Shown here: piece after piece, positions 1 through 8,155 of the stretch
Layout of the letters: every line of letters begins with the position of its first letter
How positions within the stretch are numbered: position 1 is the stretch's first letter
DNA from: an uncultured Prevotellaceae bacterium
GTDB taxonomy: Bacteria > Bacteroidota > Bacteroidia > Bacteroidales > Bacteroidaceae
Reading direction: 5' to 3'
Assembly (NCBI GenBank): GCA_902800585.1
Contig: CADCEW010000019.1
Span: 1 to 35,597, forward strand
DNA length: 35,597 bases
Position numbers and translations under genes: made by a program
The notes under the pieces: model-generated
Told to the model about the DNA's origin: nothing
Seen by the model: the letters and a program-made list of their open reading frames with translations, nothing else
Database searches by the model: none

Positions 1-536
1 CCGAGCTTCTCCATGATGTTCTTGCGATGGGTGATGACAGTGGAGAGGCCGATATGCAACTGGTCGGCAATCTCCTTATTAATATAACCTTGTACGATGA
101 GCGACATGACCTCTATCTCTCGGTCGGAGAGGATTTTTTGTTGTAGGACTTTGGGAATGGGAGGGAGGTGCTGTCCTTTTCCATGTGCGTATTGTGCAAG
201 CATCAATATCTGACGAATCAGTTGTGGTTCAGGTTGGTTGATGCAGAGGCTGTGGAACTCAGACAGTTGTGACGTCTCTTCCAACTGGAGGGTGAGCACG
301 ATGGTCTTACGCTGTCGCTCCTGGAAGAACGGGCGTTCCTGCAAGACGATGTTCATGGAGACGAAATAGTGCATGTAGGTGTCGGGCTGGTTGGCCACCA
401 ATTCGGCAAAGGAGCCAAAGGTATCTACCGTCATGATGGGTATGACGTTCTGCAGGATTTGCTTGAGGCCGAGGGCTGCTAAAGTGTTGGCATCGACAAT
501 GGCAATCTTCGGTCTTCCTTTCGTGCTATGCTCCAT
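1..536 (-). CDS. LuxR-type HTH regulator with degenerate receiver (partial, 3' end outside window)
   Basis: I translated 178 codons from the ATG at 536; the frame is open to the window edge, so the C-terminus is missing. Residues from about 131 onward form a LuxR/GerE helix-turn-helix: LSDREIEVM, then QGYINKEIADQL, then STVITHRKNIMEKLG. The N-terminus begins KIAIVDAN and has the alternation of a response-regulator receiver. However, the segment where the phosphoacceptor Asp should lie (about 60-70, YFVSMNIVLQ) has no Asp, so I infer a pseudo-receiver not controlled by ordinary His-Asp phosphorelay. It begins 8 nt after the stop of the alarmone synthetase and is probably its co-transcribed last gene. 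Its targets are unknown. The LuxR call is firm; the receiver reading is weaker. Confidence 0.85.
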   Translation of the reverse strand, partial: MEHSTKGRPKIAIVDANTLAALGLKQILQNVIPIMTVDTFGSFAELVANQPDTYMHYFVSMNIVLQERPFFQERQRKTIVLTLQLEETSQLSEFHSLCINQPEPQLIRQILMLAQYAHGKGQHLPPIPKVLQQKILSDREIEVMSLIVQGYINKEIADQLHIGLSTVITHRKNIMEKL

Positions 537-544
537 AATCTGAT

Positions 545-1639
545 TTATTGGTCCATGAAAGCAAGTTTCTTGGCTTGCTCATACACCATTTGTGCCATGT
601 CGCTGTTATGCTCCGATTTCCCATTAATCATGTCGAACATCCATTCCAGTCCTTTCTTTCCACCACCTGCTTTGAGGACATGGACGATACAGAGGTCCTG
701 GAGTCCGATGTTGGACGAGAGGATATCAATATCGGTGGAGCCTAACTGAGAGAGCGCGAGTTGATAAGCATCATCGTAGTTCTCTTTAATCATGTTCTTG
801 AGGTCGCTCAGCGTGTTCAGACCGATGGTGCGCAGGAATTTCAGGAAGGGCAGAGAAGACGTAGGCTGCAACTCTGCTTGTGTGATGGAGGCAATCTGTT
901 TGTTGAGTTTGTCGAAGAAGCCCATTTCCGTGAATGTACGGAAGGTATCGCCATCGAGGGGCACATCTTCCAGTTTTCCGTCTTTCATGAGCGCCTGCAT
1001 ACGACGACGATAGTCGATGATCTCGTTACGGATGCGGCTGAATTCATTATCGGCGAGTTCAAGCATACCTGCCAGTCGGCTCAACGCACGATGGTATTCC
1101 ATCGGTGTCTCTATCTCCGTCTTGTAGCCGATGTCGTGCTGGACAGCAGACCATACGTGCTGCAATGCCGTGCGCATCTGGAGTTCGAATCTGATTTCGT
1201 TCAACTCAGGATGCTCAGGGTCGAAGTATTTGTCTTTTGGAATACGACAGATATAATGCAGGGAGTTATAGCCGAAACTGTCGAACTGGTGCATCTTACG
1301 CTTGTCGATGGAGTTTTCCCAGTCGATTTCGAGCAGGTTCTCTGCCAACGATGCGATGCGGTCGACATCCTCATTATAGTAGGCAATGATACGGATGCCG
1401 AAGATATCGGTGATATCTCGGATAGACTGGTACTTGGAACCTTTGCGCTCCAATTTGCCAGCCAGAGACTCTTCGGTTTTGATACGGGTCTCCATTGAGG
1501 CGACTTCGACACCTGCCTCTTTGATTTTCTTGGGCATGACATCAGACACCACTTGCCGCAGAAGACTATACAGAGGCAGTTGCTCCCGATAGTCTTCCAA
1601 CAGCATCGTGCTGTGCATGTCCAGTCCGTAGTCTGTCAT
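545..1639 (-). CDS. RelA/SpoT-domain (p)ppGpp synthetase-like protein, synthetase only
   Basis: This 364-residue protein carries the RelA/SpoT nucleotidyl-transferase fold that transfers pyrophosphate from ATP to GTP or GDP. Visible motifs are ESLAGKLERKG (57-67), RDITDIFGIRI with the probable metal-binding Asp near 78, GYNSLHY (123-129) and FELQMRT with the probable catalytic Glu at 152. There is no N-terminal HD hydrolase domain and no TGS or ACT region, so it resembles a small alarmone synthetase. A C-terminal part of about 150 residues has no family I recognise and could be regulatory. The start lies 3 nt after the STAS gene stop, and Met8 is a possible alternative. Tight linkage to STAS and LuxR genes suggests that alarmone production is an output of the locus. 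A toxic synthetase making another nucleotide product cannot be excluded. Confidence 0.9.
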   Translation of the reverse strand: MTDYGLDMHSTMLLEDYREQLPLYSLLRQVVSDVMPKKIKEAGVEVASMETRIKTEESLAGKLERKGSKYQSIRDITDIFGIRIIAYYNEDVDRIASLAENLLEIDWENSIDKRKMHQFDSFGYNSLHYICRIPKDKYFDPEHPELNEIRFELQMRTALQHVWSAVQHDIGYKTEIETPMEYHRALSRLAGMLELADNEFSRIRNEIIDYRRRMQALMKDGKLEDVPLDGDTFRTFTEMGFFDKLNKQIASITQAELQPTSSLPFLKFLRTIGLNTLSDLKNMIKENYDDAYQLALSQLGSTDIDILSSNIGLQDLCIVHVLKAGGGKKGLEWMFDMINGKSEHNSDMAQMVYEQAKKLAFMDQ

Positions 1640-1642
1640 GCC

Positions 1643-1951
1643 TTACTTGATCTCGAAGAGATTGAAGAAGCCAGTCATCATGAAGACCTTCTTAATCTCG
1701 TCATTGATATTTTCGATGATAACCTTGCCGCCCTTTGCTGCAGCCTCCTTACGGAGACTCAGGAAGAGACGGAGACCCGAACTGCTGATATATTCCAGTT
1801 TAGAGCAGTCCAGTGTAATCTCTTTGTCTGCGTTATCCATCAATGGCTGCATGTCTTTGCCAGCCTGAACGGCCGCAGGAGTGTCAAGACGACCGTTCAT
1901 CAAAGCGGTAAAACCGCCGTTCTGTTCTTTAATGTCAATAGTCATAGTCAA
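1643..1951 (-). CDS. STAS-domain anti-sigma factor antagonist-like protein
   Basis: This is a 102-residue single STAS domain of the SpoIIAA/RsbV type. In partner switching such proteins are phosphorylated by an RsbW-like kinase and dephosphorylated by a PP2C phosphatase, and the unphosphorylated form binds a partner. The phosphorylation loop is visible as LEYISSSGLRLFL near residues 72-84. The Asp of the usual DSSGL is Ser here, but the candidate phospho-Ser remains. The start is 5 nt after the lipoprotein stop; Met3 is an alternative. It is the only STAS protein in the window, so it is the obvious candidate substrate of the two SpoIIE/HATPase proteins upstream. That link is inference. Confidence 0.9.
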   Translation of the reverse strand: MTMTIDIKEQNGGFTALMNGRLDTPAAVQAGKDMQPLMDNADKEITLDCSKLEYISSSGLRLFLSLRKEAAAKGGKVIIENINDEIKKVFMMTGFFNLFEIK

Positions 1952-1956
1952 AATAC

Positions 1957-2754
1957 TTATTTTACAAGAGCCTTGCGGGCTGCGTCGATTTTATCTTTTG
2001 CCTCAGCGAGCTGAGCTTTCATCTCTGCTACAGATGTAGCGTTGAGCACCTCTAATGGAGCGATAGCCTCTGCAACGGGCTTGATGTCAGCGTCGTACTC
2101 AGTGAGACGGTTGATGGCGTCGAGGATGACAACGATACGGAAGGTAACGTCAGAGACAGCCTCGTCAGTGAATACGCTCAGGAACTTGTCAGTGTTCTGG
2201 TTCATCACATAGAGCTCCTCAACGAGAGCAGCTGCAGCGAGTTGCCAGAAGAAGTTGATGCGTCCGTTCTCCTCCATAGCGTCATACAGTGTGGTAGATG
2301 TCTCGAATACCGTGTTGGTATCGTCGATAGCCTTGAAAGAAGGATCGTTGATGTCGGCAATCAGTTTGGTGATGGCCTTGTCATAGTCTTCTGTCGGCAT
2401 CTCATAGAGAGAGGCAATCTTTCTGTCGACGTTGAGGGCGCTCAGGATACGATATTTCTCTGCGAGTGTGGCAGCCTCTTCGGAAACGCTGGGGCTCAAC
2501 AGATAGTCAGGCTTTACCTGCTTCTCTTCCTTGGTGAGTGTGATACCACCGTTGTTCTCCTGTACGAAAGGTAGCTGCTTGAGTTTACCAAGGTCAGCAG
2601 CGATACTGTCGATGTGCATCTTGATGCTAGCCTCAATCTGCTGCTGTTCAAAACTCTTCAGAGAATCTGCACTCTCTGTGTTCTGGGCGTTTTTCTGTCC
2701 TCCACATGCTGCGAATAAGATGGCAGCGATTGCTAATACTGAAAATTTCTTCAT
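1957..2754 (-). CDS. Predicted lipoprotein of unknown function
   Basis: I place the start at 2754 (MKKFSVLAIAAILFAAC), giving 265 residues. The in-frame Met at 2802 would put 16 extra residues before a clear lipoprotein signal and would overlap the ABC transporter gene. The lipobox is FAAC with acylated Cys at 17. The rest is Glu/Lys-rich and mainly helical, with a conspicuous helical tail (EMKAQLAEAKDKIDAARKAL). I recognise no family. It lies between the ABC transporter and the STAS gene in the same direction with short gaps. It could be a periplasmic partner of the transporter or an envelope-state reporter; neither is shown by the sequence. Confidence 0.8.
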   Translation of the reverse strand: MKKFSVLAIAAILFAACGGQKNAQNTESADSLKSFEQQQIEASIKMHIDSIAADLGKLKQLPFVQENNGGITLTKEEKQVKPDYLLSPSVSEEAATLAEKYRILSALNVDRKIASLYEMPTEDYDKAITKLIADINDPSFKAIDDTNTVFETSTTLYDAMEENGRINFFWQLAAAALVEELYVMNQNTDKFLSVFTDEAVSDVTFRIVVILDAINRLTEYDADIKPVAEAIAPLEVLNATSVAEMKAQLAEAKDKIDAARKALVK

Positions 2755-2798
2755 TGTTTTTAAAATTTTTAAGTTATTAAATGTTTTATGTTTATTGT

Positions 2799-5690
2799 TC
2801 ACTGTTGGTTTTTTCTGATATATCGACCTGGATAGTCTGTCAGTAAGAGGATGGTGACGATGATGCTCATCAGGAGCAGTATCGTCATGTTGTATCGTAA
2901 TGTTTTGATATGATAGGGGCCGATGATTTTCTCGCTGCTATAGAAAGGAGCGCGTCCCATCTGGTTGCGAGGGGTGAGGTAGACGGGACCAGTACGTGGG
3001 ACGATGACATCGTCAATCACGTCGAGGAGTCGGCGATGGCCGCCGCTGACGACAAAGTCTTCCAGTTTGAGGTTGAAGTTGTCACGTTTCAGGTCAAGTA
3101 ACGTCTCCTTGCCGTACTTCCTGATGAAGTCTGATGTGAGGGCATCTACCTTGAGGGTCGCCTGATTGCTACGTTTGGAGAGAATTTTCTCCGCCTCCTT
3201 CATGTAGTCATACAATGATGTATAGGAGGAGTCACCTTGATAGGGCTTCATGCCGCAGTATTCCGTCACGATAGGCAGGTTGGTGTGTATCACCTGCATG
3301 TGATTGGGGTTGATGTCCTTGCCTTTCTTCTGCTCGTCTTTCAGTGTCTCCAGTTGTGACTGTATCTCATAGAGATAGCCGACATTATAGAACTGTGTCT
3401 CGTATTTCTCTTTGTCCAAATGGAAGAACATCCGTTCGTATCTGTTGTCTGTAAACGAGGTGACAGCAAGTGCCTCAAACGACCAGCGTGAGGGGATGAG
3501 GTCACCGATGATAGGTACATTACCTGTCTTGCTCTTCGGGGTGAGGTCAGCGAAACTGACAACCAAGCCGCAAAGCAGGATCTGTGGTATCAGCAACAAT
3601 GGAATACTGATATAGATGGCGACTACAGAGTTCAGACATTGTGAAAGTAACAGTCCTGTCAGGCCAGCCAGGAAGGTTGTGGCGAACAGGATGAGCCACC
3701 ATGTAGAGAACAATCCGTGCAGTCCCATAATCGTATTACCGACAATGATATATAGGAAAGTCTGTATCAGTGCGACGCCTGCCATATAGACAATCTTCGA
3801 CCAGATATAACTGCCATACGACAGGTTCAGGAAACTCTCGCGTTTCAGCAAGGCACGGTCCTTGATAATCTCTTCCGCACTGCCACTCATGCCGATGAAG
3901 GTGGCTACGATGACTGACATGAAGAAGTAACTCACGAGGTTCTTGTTGTTCATGACAGTATATTCACCTTGGGGTGCATAGCGTGTGAGGTAGGCACAGA
4001 TGAGTGCCAGGATGGGGGCTTCCAACAGCGTGATACACAGGTATTGGACGTTGGTGATCTTCGTCTTGATATTACGACGCAGGAAGATGAAGAACTGCTT
4101 CAACTTGCCTGGTTTCTTCTGATCCGATGGTGGCACGTCACTGACGTCAGGTGCTTCCATCTCTTCCCTGTTCTTCAAATACATCTCATGCCACTCCTGT
4201 GGTGTCGTCTTCCTTTCGTCGGAAGGCTCACCTGTATTGCTGAGGGCTTTCTCGTCAATGATATTGAGTACAATCTCCGGATTGACATTACCACAGGTCG
4301 GACATGCACTGGTCTCCGCATCGGCATAGTTTGCTGCCTCTTTGAAATAAGTGATGGCATCAATGGGATTGCCGTCGAAGACAGGATAGCCTCCCCTGTC
4401 AAGCAACCACAGGCGGTCGAAGAGTTTATAGACATCACTCGACGGCTGGTGGATGTTGACGATGATGAGTTTTCCTTTGAAGGTCAACTCCTTCAACAGG
4501 TTGATGACTTTCTCCGTATCAGCAGAAGACAGTCCAGATGTCGGCTCGTCCAAGAAGAGGACAGCAGGCTCACGGATCAGCTCCAAGGCGATATTCAGAC
4601 GCTTGCGCTGTCCGCCAGAGATATATTTATTGATGGCAGAACCTGCCTTCAAGTCCTTGACGGCATCCAGTCCCAAGTCCTTGAGAGTCTTCATCACACG
4701 CTTGTCGATGTCTTCGGCAGACATACCCTCGAAGCAAAGTTTCGCAGTGTACCAAAGGTTCTGATAGACAGTGAGTTCCTCGATGAGCAGATCGTCCTGA
4801 GGAACAAAACCAATCAAATCCTTGGCGGCAGGTTCCGAGATATCGTGACCGTTGATGGTGATACTTCCCTCCTGTGGTTTAAGACTACCGTTCAACAGTG
4901 ACAGCAAGGTTGTCTTACCAGTACCAGAGCCTCCCATGATAGCAAGGAGTTCTCCGTTATGCAGGTTGAAACTCAGGTCGTGCATACCATTGTCACTATT
5001 GGGGAAGCGGAAGTTGATGTTACGTCCGCAGAATGTGACGTCTTCCGTCTTGTCTTCCTCGTTGCTATAGGCACTGGCTATCGTCGAATAGTAGAGGGGT
5101 TTGCCGCTGCTGCTTTTCAACACACTGCTCTGTAACCATACCTGATAGGCTCCTGAGAGCACTGGGACATCGTTCAGCAGAACCGTGTCGTTACCCATAT
5201 AGGTAAAGATAAGCATCCCTGTCACGCTGTCCATGAGGGTTTTCAAAGACCCTTCGAATCCCTCAGGATGGTGTATCATGACATGTGCCGTGGGCTGGTT
5301 GGTGGCATAGGCATAGAAGTCGTCAAATTGTGTTTTGGGGATATTGAACTTCTCCGCCATGGTTGTAAACATGCTGACAGCCTCCAAACCATCGTTGCTG
5401 CAGAACTCCATGAGTCGCAGCAACAGGAGAGACTCCTCCTCTGGACGAATCTTTCCATGCAGACTGGAACAAATAGCTGCAACAGTCTCCTGTGTATTCA
5501 GGTCCTCAGTCATCTCGTATGCACCTCGCATATCGCTGTACAAATCGAGATAGATATCTATGTTTCTGATGCCGAAATGATGACGCAAATAACTGACAAG
5601 CATGTCTTTAGCCCATGCCTCATCCACTTGCTCTTCCTTGCCGAACAGAGCAAACAGACTGATAAAACTGGATAATATGACGTCAGTCAT
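2799..5690 (-). CDS. ABCG-like ABC transporter, fused ATPase and permease, with TerB-like N-terminal domain
   Basis: This 963-residue half-transporter has the ATPase before the membrane domain, as in ABCG/ABC-2 exporters. Residues 1-130 look like a small helical TerB-like domain. Residues 165-205 resemble a short beta-rich FHA-like segment. The ATPase follows with Walker A GGSGTGKTT (253-261), signature ISGGQRKR (357-364), Walker B LFLDEPTSGL (378-387) and H-loop NIHQPSS (His414). A CPTCG pair at 463-467 could bind zinc. Membrane segments begin near 550 and continue to about 712. A long soluble stretch follows, then a final membrane helix near the C-terminus. The substrate is unknown. It is first in the downstream run of genes and has its own promoter-like sequence. 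An export role is inferred from the domain order. Confidence 0.88.
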   Translation of the reverse strand: MTDVILSSFISLFALFGKEEQVDEAWAKDMLVSYLRHHFGIRNIDIYLDLYSDMRGAYEMTEDLNTQETVAAICSSLHGKIRPEEESLLLLRLMEFCSNDGLEAVSMFTTMAEKFNIPKTQFDDFYAYATNQPTAHVMIHHPEGFEGSLKTLMDSVTGMLIFTYMGNDTVLLNDVPVLSGAYQVWLQSSVLKSSSGKPLYYSTIASAYSNEEDKTEDVTFCGRNINFRFPNSDNGMHDLSFNLHNGELLAIMGGSGTGKTTLLSLLNGSLKPQEGSITINGHDISEPAAKDLIGFVPQDDLLIEELTVYQNLWYTAKLCFEGMSAEDIDKRVMKTLKDLGLDAVKDLKAGSAINKYISGGQRKRLNIALELIREPAVLFLDEPTSGLSSADTEKVINLLKELTFKGKLIIVNIHQPSSDVYKLFDRLWLLDRGGYPVFDGNPIDAITYFKEAANYADAETSACPTCGNVNPEIVLNIIDEKALSNTGEPSDERKTTPQEWHEMYLKNREEMEAPDVSDVPPSDQKKPGKLKQFFIFLRRNIKTKITNVQYLCITLLEAPILALICAYLTRYAPQGEYTVMNNKNLVSYFFMSVIVATFIGMSGSAEEIIKDRALLKRESFLNLSYGSYIWSKIVYMAGVALIQTFLYIIVGNTIMGLHGLFSTWWLILFATTFLAGLTGLLLSQCLNSVVAIYISIPLLLIPQILLCGLVVSFADLTPKSKTGNVPIIGDLIPSRWSFEALAVTSFTDNRYERMFFHLDKEKYETQFYNVGYLYEIQSQLETLKDEQKKGKDINPNHMQVIHTNLPIVTEYCGMKPYQGDSSYTSLYDYMKEAEKILSKRSNQATLKVDALTSDFIRKYGKETLLDLKRDNFNLKLEDFVVSGGHRRLLDVIDDVIVPRTGPVYLTPRNQMGRAPFYSSEKIIGPYHIKTLRYNMTILLLMSIIVTILLLTDYPGRYIRKNQQ

Positions 5691-5707
5691 TTACTTATTT
5701 AGATTTG

Positions 5708-5736
5708 CAAATTTATTAAAAATAAACGGATACCAA
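5708..5736 (-). promoter_or_regulatory. Bacteroidota-type promoter for the ABC-lipoprotein-STAS-Rel-LuxR genes
   Basis: On the minus strand TAAATTTG (5715-5708) matches the TAnnTTTG -7 box. TTGG (5736-5733) lies 17 nt upstream as a -33 candidate. The transporter ATG is at 5690, about 15 nt from the expected transcription start. This would let the five downstream genes be expressed independently of the SpoIIE genes. Confidence 0.5.
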
Positions 5737-5796
5737 CTTATCGTTGCAGTTAAAAAATACTAACGAGACCTGTTCATCTATAACTTTTGGTGTATA

Positions 5797-8151
5797 TTAT
5801 GTCAAGTTTTTTCGTAGTGTCAGGACGTTCTTTCCGTCTACGCGTTCGTAGTTGACGGAGTCCATGATTTGTCTGACCAGATGGATGCCTAATCCTCCTA
5901 TGGAGCGTTCTTCCACGCTCAGCGTCGTATCAGCAGCTTCTTTCTTTGTCGGGTCAAAGGCAATACCAGAGTCTGTGATGACGAATTTGAGACGCTTGTC
6001 CGTGTAGACAGCATCGATGTCCACAAGTCCTTCTCCTTTCTGATAGGCATAGAGGACCACATTCGTAACAGCCTCTTCCAGTGCAAGGTTCAGACTGGCG
6101 ACGAGTTGCATGTCTACACCAGCATCTTCACAGACGGCATCCACGAACTCGGGCAGTTTATTGAGCTCCTCTACCTCATTCTTGAGAGTTAGGTGCTTGG
6201 ATTTTGCCTCCTCGTTTTGCTGATGCAAATACTTGATACTCAGCATGGTCAGGTCGTCACTCTGCTCTGCACCATCGGCATGCTTGGTGACCACATCGGT
6301 CATGGCGTTGATTTGCTCGTGTGACGAGAGGTTATATAAGTTCTGTGCGGTAGCAAGAACCTGGTCGTCTCCTAATTGTTCATGCGCTTTATTCTCCGCC
6401 TCGTTGAGTCCATCAGTGTAAAGGAAAATGGTTGCGCCATAAGGAATGACACATTCTTGTTCTTCAAAGCGGAAGTCGGTCATGATACCCAATGGCAGAT
6501 TGGGGATAATCTCAAGGAAGCGGACATCGTCCTGTTTGATGGCGATGGGGGCGTTATGACCTGCATTACAGTATCTCAAGCGACCTGTAGGCATGTCAAG
6601 GACACCCAAGAAGAAGGTGACAAACATATTGGAGTCGTTGTCTTTTGACATCGCGTCATTAATGGCGTTGACAATCTTCGCGGGACGATTCTCGTGGGTG
6701 GAGACTGTACGGAACAAAGAACGCGTGACAGCCATCACCAATGAGGCAGGTACTCCCTTTCCACTCACGTCACCGATACAGAAGAACAGTTTCTCGTCAC
6801 GGATATAGAAGTCGAACAAATCGCCTCCCACCTCCTTGGCAGGTCTCAGTCGTCCATAGATATCAATATCGTCTCTTTCAGGATAGGCAGGGAAAATTTT
6901 GGGGAGCATCGACTGCTGGATGTTACTGGCAGTCTGCAACTCACCTTCTATCAGGGCTTTTGAGGCGGTAGTCTCCTTCAGTTCCTCAATATAGTTTGTA
7001 AGAGAATGCTGCATGTTATTGAACGACTGACTGAGTTGTCCGATTTCATCCGTTCTCTGCGTTTGCGGCAGTTCCTCGTCGAAATGTCCGGATGCGATGG
7101 TCTCTGCCCCATGTGCCAGTTGCTGAAGCGGTTTCAGTTCCTTGGTGATGATACGACTGAACACCAAAAGCATGATAGCCAGTCCGATGATGGTGATACT
7201 CGTTACAATCTTCAACAGTTGGAAATAGCCTCCGAATATGTCGCTCTCCGTACAAACGATGGCAACGCTCCATCCTGTGGTACCAAGGGGTTTGTAGAAC
7301 ACATAACAGTCTTTACCGTCAACAACCATCTGACGCATACCTTCCTCGCCAGCCTGCATGGCATGTCCGAGTTTGGTGATGGCTGAATCAGGTTTCAACA
7401 ACGTTTCCGTATAGATGGTCTGATAGAACAGTTTGGTGGTGTCAGGATGTACGAAATAAGTACCACTTTGTCCTATCATAATACTATAGGAATTAGGGTA
7501 GGGCTTCACAGCGGAAATAGTATTCGACAGCCAGTCTAACGATAAATCGACGGACATCGTGCCCACATACTTACCCTTACTGTCTTTTAATGGTTTGCAA
7601 TAGGAGATGATTCTGTTAGGAGAGAAGACGGAGTCATTGGTCAGATCTGTGAAAGGCTCTGTCCAACAGGGACGGTCCAATAGTTTGGGTAACTGATACC
7701 AGTCCATGACAAAGTATTCGTAGGTGTCATCGCCTTCCTGTACAGAACGGATTTCACCATTATTTCTCATAGAGTAGGCAGAGAAGTAGCGTCCTTTATC
7801 TTTGAAGAAATAAGGCTCAAAAGCGATAGAGCAACCATTCAGTTCCGGGTTGTTGACAAGGATACGATTACTATAAACAAACATCGAGTCGGGAGCATCC
7901 AGATGTCGGGCTGCGAGCCAGTCGGTATTGTTAGCAGCTACCTCCACCTTCGTGAGGATGGTATTGACACGTTCTGCCGTGTTATCCAGAATCTGGGTGG
8001 CATGATTGATGGCTTCCTGTCGTATGGCTTTTCGTGACTGATTGAACATGAAGCCGAGGGCAATCAGAAAGATAAGGGCAGCAAAGAGTACTATCCACAG
8101 ACTGAGTCGGGTGGATAGTGAACTTTTGATATGTCTGAACGGATTCTTCAT
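5797..8151 (-). CDS. Membrane sensor: Cache-like domain, HAMP, SpoIIE-type PP2C phosphatase, RsbW-like ATPase
   Basis: 784 residues. TM1 is about 17-36, an extracellular double-Cache-like sensor spans about 37-308, TM2 is 311-332 and HAMP is 333-385. A short coiled linker ends in ELQTASNIQQSMLPK. The SpoIIE/PP2C domain spans about 425-640, with metal-site motifs GGDLFDF (442-448), GDVSGKGVPAS (460-470), NAGHN (529-533), TDGLNEAEN (579-587) and SDDLTML (631-637). The C-terminal HATPase_c_2 domain (655-784) has an N-box NLALEEAVTN, a G1 box TDSGIAFDP and a G2 box GGLGIHLVRQ. A phosphatase and a kinase for a STAS substrate are therefore fused in one receptor. It starts 4 nt after the binding-protein gene. 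It is highly similar to the protein at 9098-11476 in its cytoplasmic half but not in its sensor. Confidence 0.93.
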   Translation of the reverse strand: MKNPFRHIKSSLSTRLSLWIVLFAALIFLIALGFMFNQSRKAIRQEAINHATQILDNTAERVNTILTKVEVAANNTDWLAARHLDAPDSMFVYSNRILVNNPELNGCSIAFEPYFFKDKGRYFSAYSMRNNGEIRSVQEGDDTYEYFVMDWYQLPKLLDRPCWTEPFTDLTNDSVFSPNRIISYCKPLKDSKGKYVGTMSVDLSLDWLSNTISAVKPYPNSYSIMIGQSGTYFVHPDTTKLFYQTIYTETLLKPDSAITKLGHAMQAGEEGMRQMVVDGKDCYVFYKPLGTTGWSVAIVCTESDIFGGYFQLLKIVTSITIIGLAIMLLVFSRIITKELKPLQQLAHGAETIASGHFDEELPQTQRTDEIGQLSQSFNNMQHSLTNYIEELKETTASKALIEGELQTASNIQQSMLPKIFPAYPERDDIDIYGRLRPAKEVGGDLFDFYIRDEKLFFCIGDVSGKGVPASLVMAVTRSLFRTVSTHENRPAKIVNAINDAMSKDNDSNMFVTFFLGVLDMPTGRLRYCNAGHNAPIAIKQDDVRFLEIIPNLPLGIMTDFRFEEQECVIPYGATIFLYTDGLNEAENKAHEQLGDDQVLATAQNLYNLSSHEQINAMTDVVTKHADGAEQSDDLTMLSIKYLHQQNEEAKSKHLTLKNEVEELNKLPEFVDAVCEDAGVDMQLVASLNLALEEAVTNVVLYAYQKGEGLVDIDAVYTDKRLKFVITDSGIAFDPTKKEAADTTLSVEERSIGGLGIHLVRQIMDSVNYERVDGKNVLTLRKNLT

Positions 8152-8155
8152 GTTG

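Noticed and set aside
761-1498. Plus-strand open frame of 245 codons opposite the alarmone synthetase
   Set aside because: The synthetase motifs on the minus strand are clear; the other frame is composition-driven.
2755-2802. Upstream start for the lipoprotein
   Set aside because: It would place 16 polar residues before the lipoprotein signal and overlap the transporter gene.
3969-4901. Long plus-strand open frame opposite the ABC transporter
   Set aside because: It is the mirror of a gene with full ABC motifs on the other strand; it has no promoter and no recognisable domains.
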